This document shows positions 1 to 8,600 of a stretch of 64,000 nucleotides of DNA, in pieces. A program made the position numbers and the translations under genes. The notes beneath the pieces are model-generated. The model was not told the origin of the DNA. It saw nothing but the letters and a program-made list of their open reading frames with translations, and made no database searches. Every line of letters starts with the position of its first letter. The first letter of the stretch is position 1. Source of the DNA: Xanthobacteraceae bacterium (GTDB lineage: Bacteria; Pseudomonadota; Alphaproteobacteria; Rhizobiales; Xanthobacteraceae); assembly GCA_029239875.1 (NCBI GenBank), contig JARBUD010000002.1, positions 124,001 to 188,000 of the forward strand, given 5' to 3'.

Positions 1-306
1 GCGAGCGTGCGGGCGGCGATCCTCGCCGTCTCGGTCGACGACGACGAGTTCGGCACCATCCCGGCGGTGCGCCGGGGGCTGCGCTACTACGCCAATGCCG
101 GCCGCACGCTGGTGCGGATCGCCCCGGCCGACTATGGCCGCGACGCCATCGGCCATTTCCAGCTGTTCCACGACAGCCACGCCGCCGGCTTCTGGATCGA
201 CACGCTGATCTGGCTGCGCGACGGCCGCAATCCCTGGCCGCGGCAGGTGGTGGAAGCCGACGGGGCCGCGGGCCGCGGGAGCTCGCACGGGTATCCGACC
301 GCTTGA
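1..306 (+). CDS. alpha/beta hydrolase, C-terminal fragment (5' end outside window)
   Basis: The frame is open from the first base to a TGA at 304-306, so this is the last ~101 codons of a longer gene. The fragment has the layout of the end of an alpha/beta hydrolase. A DDDEFGTIPAV stretch is placed like the loop carrying the catalytic Asp. An IGHFQLF stretch is placed like the catalytic His, followed by an FWIDTLIWL helix. The catalytic Ser would lie upstream of the window. Substrate and pathway cannot be read. The gene runs towards the polysaccharide locus but is separated from the next likely start (420) by 113 bp, so joint function is not implied. The family call is moderate; any specific enzyme name would be a guess. 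Confidence 0.6.
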   Translation, partial: ASVRAAILAVSVDDDEFGTIPAVRRGLRYYANAGRTLVRIAPADYGRDAIGHFQLFHDSHAAGFWIDTLIWLRDGRNPWPRQVVEADGAAGRGSSHGYPTA

Positions 307-419
307 GCACCCCGCCCCACCTTGCGCACGAAACCGTGAAGCCGGGTATTCCTACGGCGCCGCCGTTTGTTTATGGATGGTTCCTCAAGGGACACTCCAC
401 CGGGGGCCGCGCACCGTTC

Positions 420-1355
420 ATGAAGCTCATCATCCAGATCCCCTGCTACAATGAGGCGGAGACGCTCGCCATCGCCCTGGCCGAGCTGCCGCGGCAGGTC
501 GAGGGCTTCGACGTCGTCGAATGGCTGGTGATCGACGACGGCAGCAGCGACGACACCGCCGCCATCGCCCGCGCCAACGGCGTCGACCACGTCGTGCGCC
601 ACAGCGTCAATCTCGGCCTCGCCCGCGGCTTCATGACCGGGCTCGACGCCTGCCTGCGCCGCGGCGCCGACGTCATCGTCAATACCGACGCCGACAACCA
701 GTACAACGCCGCCGACATCCCCGCCCTCGTCGCGCCGGTGCTGGAAGGGCGGGCGGAAATCGTCGTCGGCGCACGGCCCATCGCCACCATCGAGCACTTC
801 TCGCCGGTCAAGAAGCTCTTGCAGAAGCTCGGCAGCTGGGTCGTCCGGGTGGCGAGCAAGACCGACATCCCCGACGCGCCGAGCGGCTTCCGCGCCATCT
901 CGCGCGACGCGGCGCAGCAGCTCATCGTCTTCAACAACTACACCTACACGCTGGAGACCATCATCCAGGCCGGCCAGCGCGGCATCCCGATCATGTCCGT
1001 GCCGATCCGCGTGAACGGCGACCTGCGCCCCTCGCGGCTGGTCAAGAGCATCCCGTCCTATCTGCGCCGCTCGATCGCGACGATCATCCGCATCTTCGTC
1101 ATCTACCGGCCGTTCCGCTTCTTCGGCACCATCGGCGCGGTGCTCTTCGCCCTCGGCACCTTGATCGGCCTGCGCTACCTGTGGTTCTTCCTGGAAGGCA
1201 GCGGCGAAGGCCACGTGCAGTCGCTCATCCTCGGCAGCATCCTGCTCGGCATGGGCTTCCAGACCATCCTCATCGCCTTCGTCGCCGACCTCCTCGCCGC
1301 CAATCGCCGGCTGATGGAGGAGGTGCGGTACAAGATGAATCGCGGCAACCGCTAG
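420..1355 (+). CDS. GT2 family glycosyltransferase, GtrB/DPM1-like, two C-terminal membrane helices
   Basis: This is a 311-residue protein. The cytoplasmic GT-A domain starts with IIQIPCYNE (about 4-12), has the nucleotide-binding IDDGSSDD (38-45) and the metal-binding DADNQY (90-95). Two hydrophobic helices follow (about 225-252 and 263-288). This is the architecture of polyprenyl-phosphate hexose synthases such as GtrB and dolichol-phosphate mannose synthase, which move a sugar from a nucleotide donor to a lipid phosphate on the inner face of the membrane. The ATG at 420 was chosen because the homologous domain begins there; an in-frame TTG at 303 would add 39 unconserved residues. No clear Shine-Dalgarno precedes 420. 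Two methyltransferase genes and a polytopic membrane protein follow closely. Sugar and acceptor are not determinable. Confidence 0.85.
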   Translation: MKLIIQIPCYNEAETLAIALAELPRQVEGFDVVEWLVIDDGSSDDTAAIARANGVDHVVRHSVNLGLARGFMTGLDACLRRGADVIVNTDADNQYNAADIPALVAPVLEGRAEIVVGARPIATIEHFSPVKKLLQKLGSWVVRVASKTDIPDAPSGFRAISRDAAQQLIVFNNYTYTLETIIQAGQRGIPIMSVPIRVNGDLRPSRLVKSIPSYLRRSIATIIRIFVIYRPFRFFGTIGAVLFALGTLIGLRYLWFFLEGSGEGHVQSLILGSILLGMGFQTILIAFVADLLAANRRLMEEVRYKMNRGNR

Positions 1356-1371
1356 AGAAAGAGCGACAGCC

Positions 1372-1941
1372 ATGGCCGATCAGGGTTCGGAAGGGCTTCT
1401 ATCGCCTTTCCTGCGTAACCAGCGCTTTGAAGCCGCCAAGCCGTATCTGCGGGGACGGGTGCTCGATATCGGCTGCGGAGCCGGCGGCCTCGCCCGGTAT
1501 GTCGAACCTCACGCCTATTTCGGGACGGACGTGGACGAAGCTTCGCTCGCTCTGGCAAGGGCCAATCATCCCGGCCATCGCTTCAGCCCGACAATGCCGG
1601 ATGAAGGCGAGCGGTTCGATACGGTCGTCGCGCTGGCCGTCATCGAGCATGTACCGAGCCCGGCGGAGTTCCTGCGCAGCCTCGCCAAATATCTCAGCGC
1701 CTCGAAGGATGCGCGGATCATCTGCACCACGCCCCATCCCGCAGTCGATTTCATTCACGGGCTGGGATCGCGCATCGGCCTGTTCAGCCGCTCCGCCAAT
1801 GACGAGCACGAAGATCTACTGGACCGCGCGGCACTGGACCGCGCCTCGACGCAAGCCGGATTGAAGCTGGTGGAGTACAAGCGTTTCCTGTTCGGCGCGA
1901 ACCAGATCGCCGCCATCAGCGGGGGAGGTGAGGCGGCGTGA
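1372..1941 (+). CDS. class I SAM-dependent methyltransferase (small)
   Basis: This 189-residue protein has a canonical SAM-binding motif I, VLDIGCGAGG, at 30-39. An acidic motif II region (FGTDVDE, about 50-56) and a motif IV/post-I segment around VVALAVIEHV follow. These are the marks of a Rossmann-fold methyltransferase of the Methyltransf_11/23 type. It starts 16 bp after the GT2 gene and its TGA overlaps the next gene's GTG by four bases (GTGA, 1938-1941), so the two are translationally coupled. The place in a glycan locus suggests methylation of a sugar or lipid-linked intermediate; that is inference. The substrate cannot be read. It is short for the family and has no obvious C-terminal lid domain. 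Confidence 0.8.
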   Translation: MADQGSEGLLSPFLRNQRFEAAKPYLRGRVLDIGCGAGGLARYVEPHAYFGTDVDEASLALARANHPGHRFSPTMPDEGERFDTVVALAVIEHVPSPAEFLRSLAKYLSASKDARIICTTPHPAVDFIHGLGSRIGLFSRSANDEHEDLLDRAALDRASTQAGLKLVEYKRFLFGANQIAAISGGGEAA

Positions 1942-2588
1942 AAGTCTCTGGCGGCTTGAAAGAGCAGGATATTACGGTCGGGAATACCTACGACAAGTAC
2001 GGGTCACGAAATCCGATCGTCCGTTGGATGATGGAGGGGTTCACCCGCGATCTCTCGGAGCTTGTCGCGGCGGCCGCCCCGCGGACCATCCACGAGGTGG
2101 GTTGCGGCGAAGGCTACTGGGTAATGAAGTGGCACCGGCAGGGCTTCGACGTCCGTGGAAGCGATTTCTCCACGACGGTGATCGAGATCGCGCGTCGGGA
2201 GGCGGCTGCGGTGGGCGTCGCTCCCGAGCTGTTCAGCGCCAAGAGTATCTACGATCTCGATCCGGCACAGGACAGCGCCGACCTGATCGTCTGCTGCGAA
2301 GTGATGGAGCACCTTGAGCATCCGGAAACAGCTCTCGAGGTGCTGCAGCGTCTGGGGCCGCGCAACGTCATCTTGAGCGTCCCGCGCGAGCCGCTCTGGC
2401 GCATCCTCAATATGGCCCGCGGCAAATATCTGAGTTCGTTCGGCAATACGGATGGGCATATCCAGCATTGGACGCCATCCGCCTTCAAGGCTCTGATATC
2501 TCGGTACTTCGACATCATCGAGGTACGCGCGCCGTTGCCGTGGACGATGCTCCTTTGCCGGCCGCGCGGTTCGTCCGGAGCGCGATGA
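1938..2588 (+). CDS. class I SAM-dependent methyltransferase
   Basis: This 216-residue protein starts at a GTG that overlaps the preceding stop by four bases. Motif I is IHEVGCGEGYW (51-61), with DVRGSDFS (about 69-76) as the acidic post-I segment and LIVCCEVMEHLEHPE as motif IV. This is typical of a Methyltransf_23-type enzyme. Its TGA (2586-2588) overlaps the ATG of the next gene (2585), so three genes in a row are coupled. Two different methyltransferases in tandem suggest either two positions on one sugar or two substrates; both are inferences. Base composition is somewhat lower in GC than in the flanking housekeeping genes, as is common in surface-glycan loci. Confidence 0.8.
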   Translation: MKVSGGLKEQDITVGNTYDKYGSRNPIVRWMMEGFTRDLSELVAAAAPRTIHEVGCGEGYWVMKWHRQGFDVRGSDFSTTVIEIARREAAAVGVAPELFSAKSIYDLDPAQDSADLIVCCEVMEHLEHPETALEVLQRLGPRNVILSVPREPLWRILNMARGKYLSSFGNTDGHIQHWTPSAFKALISRYFDIIEVRAPLPWTMLLCRPRGSSGAR

Positions 2589-3436
2589 AGCGGCTTTTTC
2601 ATTGGCTCGGGACCGGCCTCGCCCTGATCGGGGGCGGGTTCGTCGCCCTGCGGCTGCATGATTATGCTGGCGAGATCGATATTGCGCGGATTCTGCCGGT
2701 GCAATGGATCGCGCTGGGGGGGCTCGCTGTATTCTACGGCGCGGCGAGCGTGCTGCTGGCGCTCGCCTGGCGCCGTCTGCTGGCCTTCTGCGGCGTAGCG
2801 ACGTCCATTCGATGGACGGTGGGCGCCTATGGCAGCTCACAGCTGGCAAAATACATCCCCGGCAACATCTTTCAGTTCGCTGGCAGGCAGGCGATCGGCA
2901 TGGCAGCGGGATACCGCGGCTGGGCGCTGGCACGCTCGACGCTGTGGGAACTGGGCCTCATTTCGTGGACCGCGGGCGTGTTTGCACTGCTCGCCGTCCA
3001 TCTTGCGGTCGGCGAAATCCCCATTGTCGCCACGCTCCTGGCATTCGCGCTGGCGCTGGCAGGATCGATGGCGCTGGTCGCCCGCCTGTTCTCCCCGCAT
3101 GTCGCCGTCGCCATGGGCGAACAGGCGCTGTTCCTCTCCTGCTCGGGAGCCGTGTTCGTCGGCTGCCTGCTGATCTCGATGCCCGAGGCATCGACGCCGT
3201 TCGATCTGCTCCCCGCCGTCGCGGGCGCCTTCGTGATCGCGTGGCTGGTCGGTATGGCGACGCCCGGCTCGCCTGCCGGCCTCGGCGTGCGCGAGCTGGT
3301 CCTGCTTTTCCTGCTCACCGGCATCGGCTGCGAGCCGGACGTGCTGCTGGCGATCGTGCTCGGACGCATTGTCAACGTGGCCGGTGATGCGCTTTTCTTT
3401 GCCCTCGGTGTGTTTCTCGGACGAGCGAAGACATGA
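2585..3436 (+). CDS. UPF0104 / LPG-synthase-TM family integral membrane protein
   Basis: This 283-residue, very hydrophobic protein has about eight predicted transmembrane helices. It carries two motifs of the UPF0104 (AglD C-terminal, MprF N-terminal-like) family: SSQLAKYIPGNIFQFAGR near residue 80-100 and a late PGSPAGLGVREL segment. Members are linked to lipid-carrier or aminoacyl-lipid handling and are often found beside glycosyltransferases; for most the biochemical role is unproven. The ATG at 2585 overlaps the upstream stop (ATGA), which fixes the start. With the GT2 enzyme upstream it could serve as a flippase or cofactor for a polyprenyl-linked sugar, which is inference. The gene ends 66 bp from the convergent GT-C-like gene. 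Confidence 0.8.
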   Translation: MKRLFHWLGTGLALIGGGFVALRLHDYAGEIDIARILPVQWIALGGLAVFYGAASVLLALAWRRLLAFCGVATSIRWTVGAYGSSQLAKYIPGNIFQFAGRQAIGMAAGYRGWALARSTLWELGLISWTAGVFALLAVHLAVGEIPIVATLLAFALALAGSMALVARLFSPHVAVAMGEQALFLSCSGAVFVGCLLISMPEASTPFDLLPAVAGAFVIAWLVGMATPGSPAGLGVRELVLLFLLTGIGCEPDVLLAIVLGRIVNVAGDALFFALGVFLGRAKT

Positions 3437-3502
3437 AGAGGCTGGATCGTGTCGGCGAATACAGATCCAGCGAACCGTGTCGCGTCCACTATGCCCGGAC
3501 AG

Positions 3503-5575
3503 CTATAGGCATTTTCTGCCCTGCTCGGTAATACAGAAATAACTCACAGACATTCCGAGAACGCGGCTATCGGTCGACGTTCCGATCATCTCGGGTGATT
3601 TCGCATCCGGCATGCTGAAAACTATCGTATTAAGTCCAGCTGAAATCGGCATCTCCTTCACTTCACGTTGCGACGTCAATACCCATTCAGCCGCCTGCCC
3701 GTTCTGTACGTTTACCGAGACGCGCTGTTGCGGCAATCCATGTCCCGTGAAGGCACTCACCTCCATCTGAAGAACGAGCGGCTTTGCCGAAGCTCCCACA
3801 GGCAGCAGGAGAACAGCGGAATTACCGTCTGTCCACCGGCCCCAGGATTCAAGAACGCTCCACCCTTTCGTGCAGCCTATCCAGGAAGAGCTCTTTGCTG
3901 CGGGCAAGGGCTGATTCATCGGCAATTGGATCTTCAGATCCATTTCGCCCTTCTGCCACAGAGCGGAAGACTGCCCGATCAACCCGATGCAGCTCGCATC
4001 CGGGATGTTCTCCGATCTGGCGGCCAGCATGAAGGAACCGGCGGGCACTTGCCCTCGATCCGTCGCTGGAAACACGGAGATATCGGGCAGGATGAATCGC
4101 TCCCTGAAGAAATACCAATCCTCCCACGACGATTTCAATAAGAAGACTTGCGACGCGCCGGTCGAGCGAAGCAATTGAGCGTCATTATCTACGATGACCT
4201 CAAACACGTTCTGCGCTTGCATGAGAAACAGGAACATCGAATAAGTCGCTATTACGGAATAGGCGGCCAGGCCAACGAGCGCCATACGAATCCGGCACAA
4301 CGCTGCAATGGCAAGAATCGCCATTACCGATATCAATGAGATACCTATGAAGATGGACGCCTCCACGTCCGGAATGAACGGATTCAATATCGATTGAATA
4401 CCGGCTATGCCGGCGATATTTATATCGAACAGCAAGTTCAGTTCGATGTTATCAGCGTATAGATAAACAATAATTCCAAGTATCAGAATAGCGGCGATCG
4501 CCGCCGCCTGAACATAGATCGCCCCCTTTACGCGCTCGATCACCGCCACCAGACCGATGAGCAGCAAAGGCATGGTGGCGGCGTCGAGGTAACGACCATA
4601 GATCAAATGATCCAGCCGGGAATGACCGGACATCTGCATCACCGATGCAACGGCAATCGACGCAATGGCTCCAAGTATGGATACGGCTATTGCGCGCTCG
4701 TTCGACGACGAGGGCGTGATGACCTTTTTGAAAAGAAACCACACGCCAACAAGGAAAAACCCGAAGGACGCAACCAGCTGATACCAAAGATGGCCAAGCG
4801 TCGTGAAAAAGATCTTGATGATGCCGTCACGCGACAGCAGGCGGGCGAACATTTCACCCAGGGCCCCGTCCGTTCTGACGCTCTCCCAGAGGGTGTCCTG
4901 GAAATGACCATTTGCTGCTGTGACCACGACGATAGCCGGCATCAGGACAAGGATGCCGCATAGCGCTTCTGGCCGCTTGCCCCGATAGACCGCGGAATAA
5001 GCAAAGAAAACAAGCCCTAAGGGGATCAGCGCCAATGCGCGCGCATGGGTCGCGTAGAGGGCCGCCGTCAGCAAGGCGACCATGACAAACCAGATGATCC
5101 GCCCGGCCTCTACAGCGTTTATCAGTGCCAGCAGGTATAGTAGAAACAGCACCCTGAAGAGCGTTTCGGCCCACGCCAACGAGATGTGCACGGTGTAGGA
5201 TGGCCACGTTGCGGCGATGATGCTGCACGCTAGGACAGTAATGCTCCTGCCGAATCCAAAATGTGCGAGCAGCCGCAGCGACAGCGGCACGGTGATGCCG
5301 GTCAGGAGCACATTGATTGCGATCGCAAATCGATATGTCCATTGCGGATCATCGAAGAGCGAAAAGCCCGGGGCAAGCAGGCTGGCATATCCGAACGGAT
5401 AGTAGGGCTGGTCGAGCATCGCGTAGATGCCTTTCCCGCCCAGATAGCGTCCGATCGCGAGAAAGCCCGTCTCGTCACCGGAAATGAGCGGGGCATTACG
5501 CGCCGCGAAAGCCGCGCCGAGGATGCCGATCAAACAGATCGAGACAATCCATTCGGTCCGCCGACTGACTTGCAT
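3503..5575 (-). CDS. polytopic GT-C-like membrane glycosyltransferase
   Basis: This 690-residue protein has an N-terminal membrane helix followed by a periplasmic loop carrying SGDETGF, with D34-E35. That is the position and context of the catalytic acidic pair in GT-C enzymes of the ArnT/PMT type, which use polyprenyl-phosphate sugars outside the membrane. About ten to twelve helices extend to roughly residue 450; the last ~230 residues are a soluble, probably periplasmic, domain. The start is an ATG with a purine-rich GGGGGA upstream. The coding sequence is clearly richer in A/T than its neighbours, with many AAT, ATA and TTT codons, which suggests acquisition from another genome. It converges on the UPF0104 gene. 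Family assignment rests on topology and the acidic motif; no close named homologue is recognised. Confidence 0.7.
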   Translation of the reverse strand: MQVSRRTEWIVSICLIGILGAAFAARNAPLISGDETGFLAIGRYLGGKGIYAMLDQPYYPFGYASLLAPGFSLFDDPQWTYRFAIAINVLLTGITVPLSLRLLAHFGFGRSITVLACSIIAATWPSYTVHISLAWAETLFRVLFLLYLLALINAVEAGRIIWFVMVALLTAALYATHARALALIPLGLVFFAYSAVYRGKRPEALCGILVLMPAIVVVTAANGHFQDTLWESVRTDGALGEMFARLLSRDGIIKIFFTTLGHLWYQLVASFGFFLVGVWFLFKKVITPSSSNERAIAVSILGAIASIAVASVMQMSGHSRLDHLIYGRYLDAATMPLLLIGLVAVIERVKGAIYVQAAAIAAILILGIIVYLYADNIELNLLFDINIAGIAGIQSILNPFIPDVEASIFIGISLISVMAILAIAALCRIRMALVGLAAYSVIATYSMFLFLMQAQNVFEVIVDNDAQLLRSTGASQVFLLKSSWEDWYFFRERFILPDISVFPATDRGQVPAGSFMLAARSENIPDASCIGLIGQSSALWQKGEMDLKIQLPMNQPLPAAKSSSWIGCTKGWSVLESWGRWTDGNSAVLLLPVGASAKPLVLQMEVSAFTGHGLPQQRVSVNVQNGQAAEWVLTSQREVKEMPISAGLNTIVFSMPDAKSPEMIGTSTDSRVLGMSVSYFCITEQGRKCL

Positions 5576-5657
5576 GTAGTTCCCCCCGCCTGCGGATTTC
5601 CATACGCGACAACGGGCATGGGCTCAAATGCTGCCGCTGCATCAGCTTTCGTCGGCG

Positions 5658-8600
5658 TTAGGCGGCGGGGAGGGCTGCCTGATGATCAGCGGCTTGCGGC
5701 GAGGATTCAGCTTCCACCCCGAGCGCGCGCAGCAATTGCCGGGCGCTGTCCTGCCAGGTGAGCCACGGCATCGCGTCGGAGCGGACATGCCGCCCGTCGC
5801 GGAAGGCGGCGAGCCAGAGCTCGATCGCCCGCGCGAGATCCTCCGGCGCCTCGCCGTCGAAATAGGCAGCGTGGGCGCCGGCGATCTCGCGAAACACCGG
5901 CAGGCCGCGGGCAAGGATGGGCAGCTTGTGCTGCGCGGCCTCGATCAGCGGCAGCCCGAAGCCCTCGCCCTCGCTGGCGGCGACGAGGCAGCTCGCGGCG
6001 GCATAGAGGCGTTCGAGATATTCGTCGCTGACGTCGTTGGGCCAAAACAGACGGCGTCCAAGCTCGGCATGCTGCCGCAGCCGGCCGATGAGATCGTCCA
6101 TGTCCCAGCCCGGCTTGCCGACGATCACGAGATTGACGTCGACGCCCGCAGCCCACAGCGCCTCGAAAGCGGCGAGCGTCTGCCCATAGCCCTTGCGTGG
6201 CTCGACCGTGCCGACCATCAGGAAGGTCGGGCACTGCTCGAGCCGGGCGAACACAGCTTCGGCATCTGCCGGAAGACCGCGGGTCGGCGCGGAGTTCGTC
6301 ACATCGGCGCCGAGATGGAACCAGCCAATCTCGAGCGGAATCTTGCGCTCCGGCCCGGCCTCGACCATCCAGTCGGCGAGATCGTCGGCGACGGCCTTGG
6401 AGATGCAGACCGCGCCATCGAACGACGCGACCATCGACAGCCATTTGCGGAACCAGACGGTGCCACCCTTGAAATGCTGCGGCATCCGTATCGGCAGAAG
6501 ATCGTACACGACGTGCACGATCTTGACCCCAATGGCGCGCATGCGATCGATCTCGGCCTGCGCCGCCTCGCTCCGGGAAGCATCGAGATCGAGGCCCAGG
6601 AAGATGTCGCCCGGGAAGGCGTCGACGGGCTCTTCCGCCAGCGACGTCGTCGGAATCCATTCCATCGTCTCGCAGAACCGCAAGGCGACGACGTAATGCC
6701 CGTCGGGCACCCGGCGGACGGGCACGATCGAGAACGAGGAATGAGGCTGTGACAGCAGCGCCTGCATGATAGCGCGCGTGACGCGCTGGATTCCGGTCCG
6801 CGAGTCCAGCTCCGCGATATAGCTGACATCGATGAACAGGGACGGCTTGCGCGGTCGCGGCGGGAAGCTCGACGCAAGCGCGGACGCCAGTGCTCGATCA
6901 CGCTCCGGCTCGGGGAAAGACAGCGCCAGGCGGTCGGTCAGGCCGAGAACCGCGCGCCGGACCGGCGTATTGAACGCCTCGATGGCGTCCCGATACATCT
7001 GTGCGGCGCGGGCGGGAGCGTGCTGGTCCGCGATCAGCGCGCGTGCCGCCGAGCCGAGGCGCTTGCGCAGAGCGGGTTCCTCCGCAAGGCGCACAAGGGC
7101 TCTTGCCAGGTCGGAGATCTCGAATTCATCGGGAATGAGCCACACCGCATCGGGGTCGAGTTCCGCCATGGCGCCGTTCGCATTGGCGACGAGCGGCAGT
7201 CCATGCTTCATGCAGTCCAGCGCGGCAGCGGAGGTCTCGCCACGAGACATGGTTCGCAGCTGTACGGCGATATCGGCGGCCTGCTGGTACCGATGATAGG
7301 TGTCGGCGTCGACCCAGCCGGTGACCTCGACCTGATTCTTAAGGCCGAGCGTGCGGCTCAACTGCTCGACGCGATGGCTATAGTCTTCGCCTGCGCGCCC
7401 GACGAGGACCAGCTTTGCCCGGGAGCCGAGCTTTGTGACGGCCGAGGCGAAGGCCTCGACAAGCCTGATGGTCAGCTTGTTCGGGGTGACGTCGCCGAAC
7501 GAACAGATGACGAGTTCATCGTCCGACAATCCGAGCTGGCGTCGCGCCTCCACCCGGGCCGCTTCATCGCTGGCGGCCGATCGGCGAAGCAATGGGACGA
7601 CGGCCCAGTCGCGGGCCGCATCGGCGCCATACCATTGCTCCGCCAGCCGCTTCGACCATTCGCTATGGACGATGATGCCCGCCGCGTTCTGCAGAATGGA
7701 AAGATTGCCCGGGAAGACCCAGACGCCGTGTTCTTCGACGTCGGGCTGCGCAAGAGCGGCCAGGCCCTCGACCCCGTGGCTGCACAGAACGGACCGCATC
7801 CAGTTGTTCATGCCCCGGTAGAGCTGGATGCCGGACAGAAAGAAATCATGGAGAACGACGACGCCGGGAATGGTCTCCAGCAGCTCGAACATATGCTCGT
7901 GGAACGGCGAATTGCCGAAATGATAGAGGACACGATCGAACTGCCCGGCATTGCGGCGGAACCAGTCGATGCTCCGGACGGGCAGGTTTTCGACGATCCA
8001 GGGATCGGAAATACGATCCTGGTCGATGACGATATCGATCTGGTAATGTTCCGCCAACGCCGGAAGCAGGTCGGCACTGTAATCGGCGATACCGGACCGC
8101 TCCGGCGGCAGCGGCGATATGAAGGCGAGGCGGGGCTTGTCGGGCGAGGCATCCGGCAGGGGCTGTTCACGCATCCCGAAAGTAGCCTCCAGCGCCTCGA
8201 TGGCGCGGATGGCCGTCGCATCCCAGCTGAAGTTCCGCGCCTGCGAAAGTCCGTGGGCTTCCAGCCGGGCGTGATAGGCGTCGTCGGTCAGAACCCGCTC
8301 GATCTTCGCCGCGATGGCGCCCTCGTCGCGCGGATCGAACAGCGCCTCGTCGCAGCCGACGACCTCGGGAAGGCTCGACGTGTTGGAAGCGATCACCGCC
8401 CGGCCACACTGCATCGCTTCCAGCGCCGGCAGGCCGAAGCCTTCGTGCAGGCTCGGGAACACGAAGGCCTTGCAGCCATTGTAGATCCGGACGAGATCCT
8501 CGTCCGGCACGAAGCCGGTCACGACGACCGACGATGCGGGCAACCCCACCGAAGCGGCAAGCTCGGCCAGCCGCGCCTTGTCATGCTCGCTCGCCTTGCA

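Noticed and set aside
132-1373. 413-codon minus-strand frame opposite the GT2 gene
   Set aside because: The GT2 motifs on the plus strand are clear; this frame has only Ala/Asp/Arg-rich low complexity.
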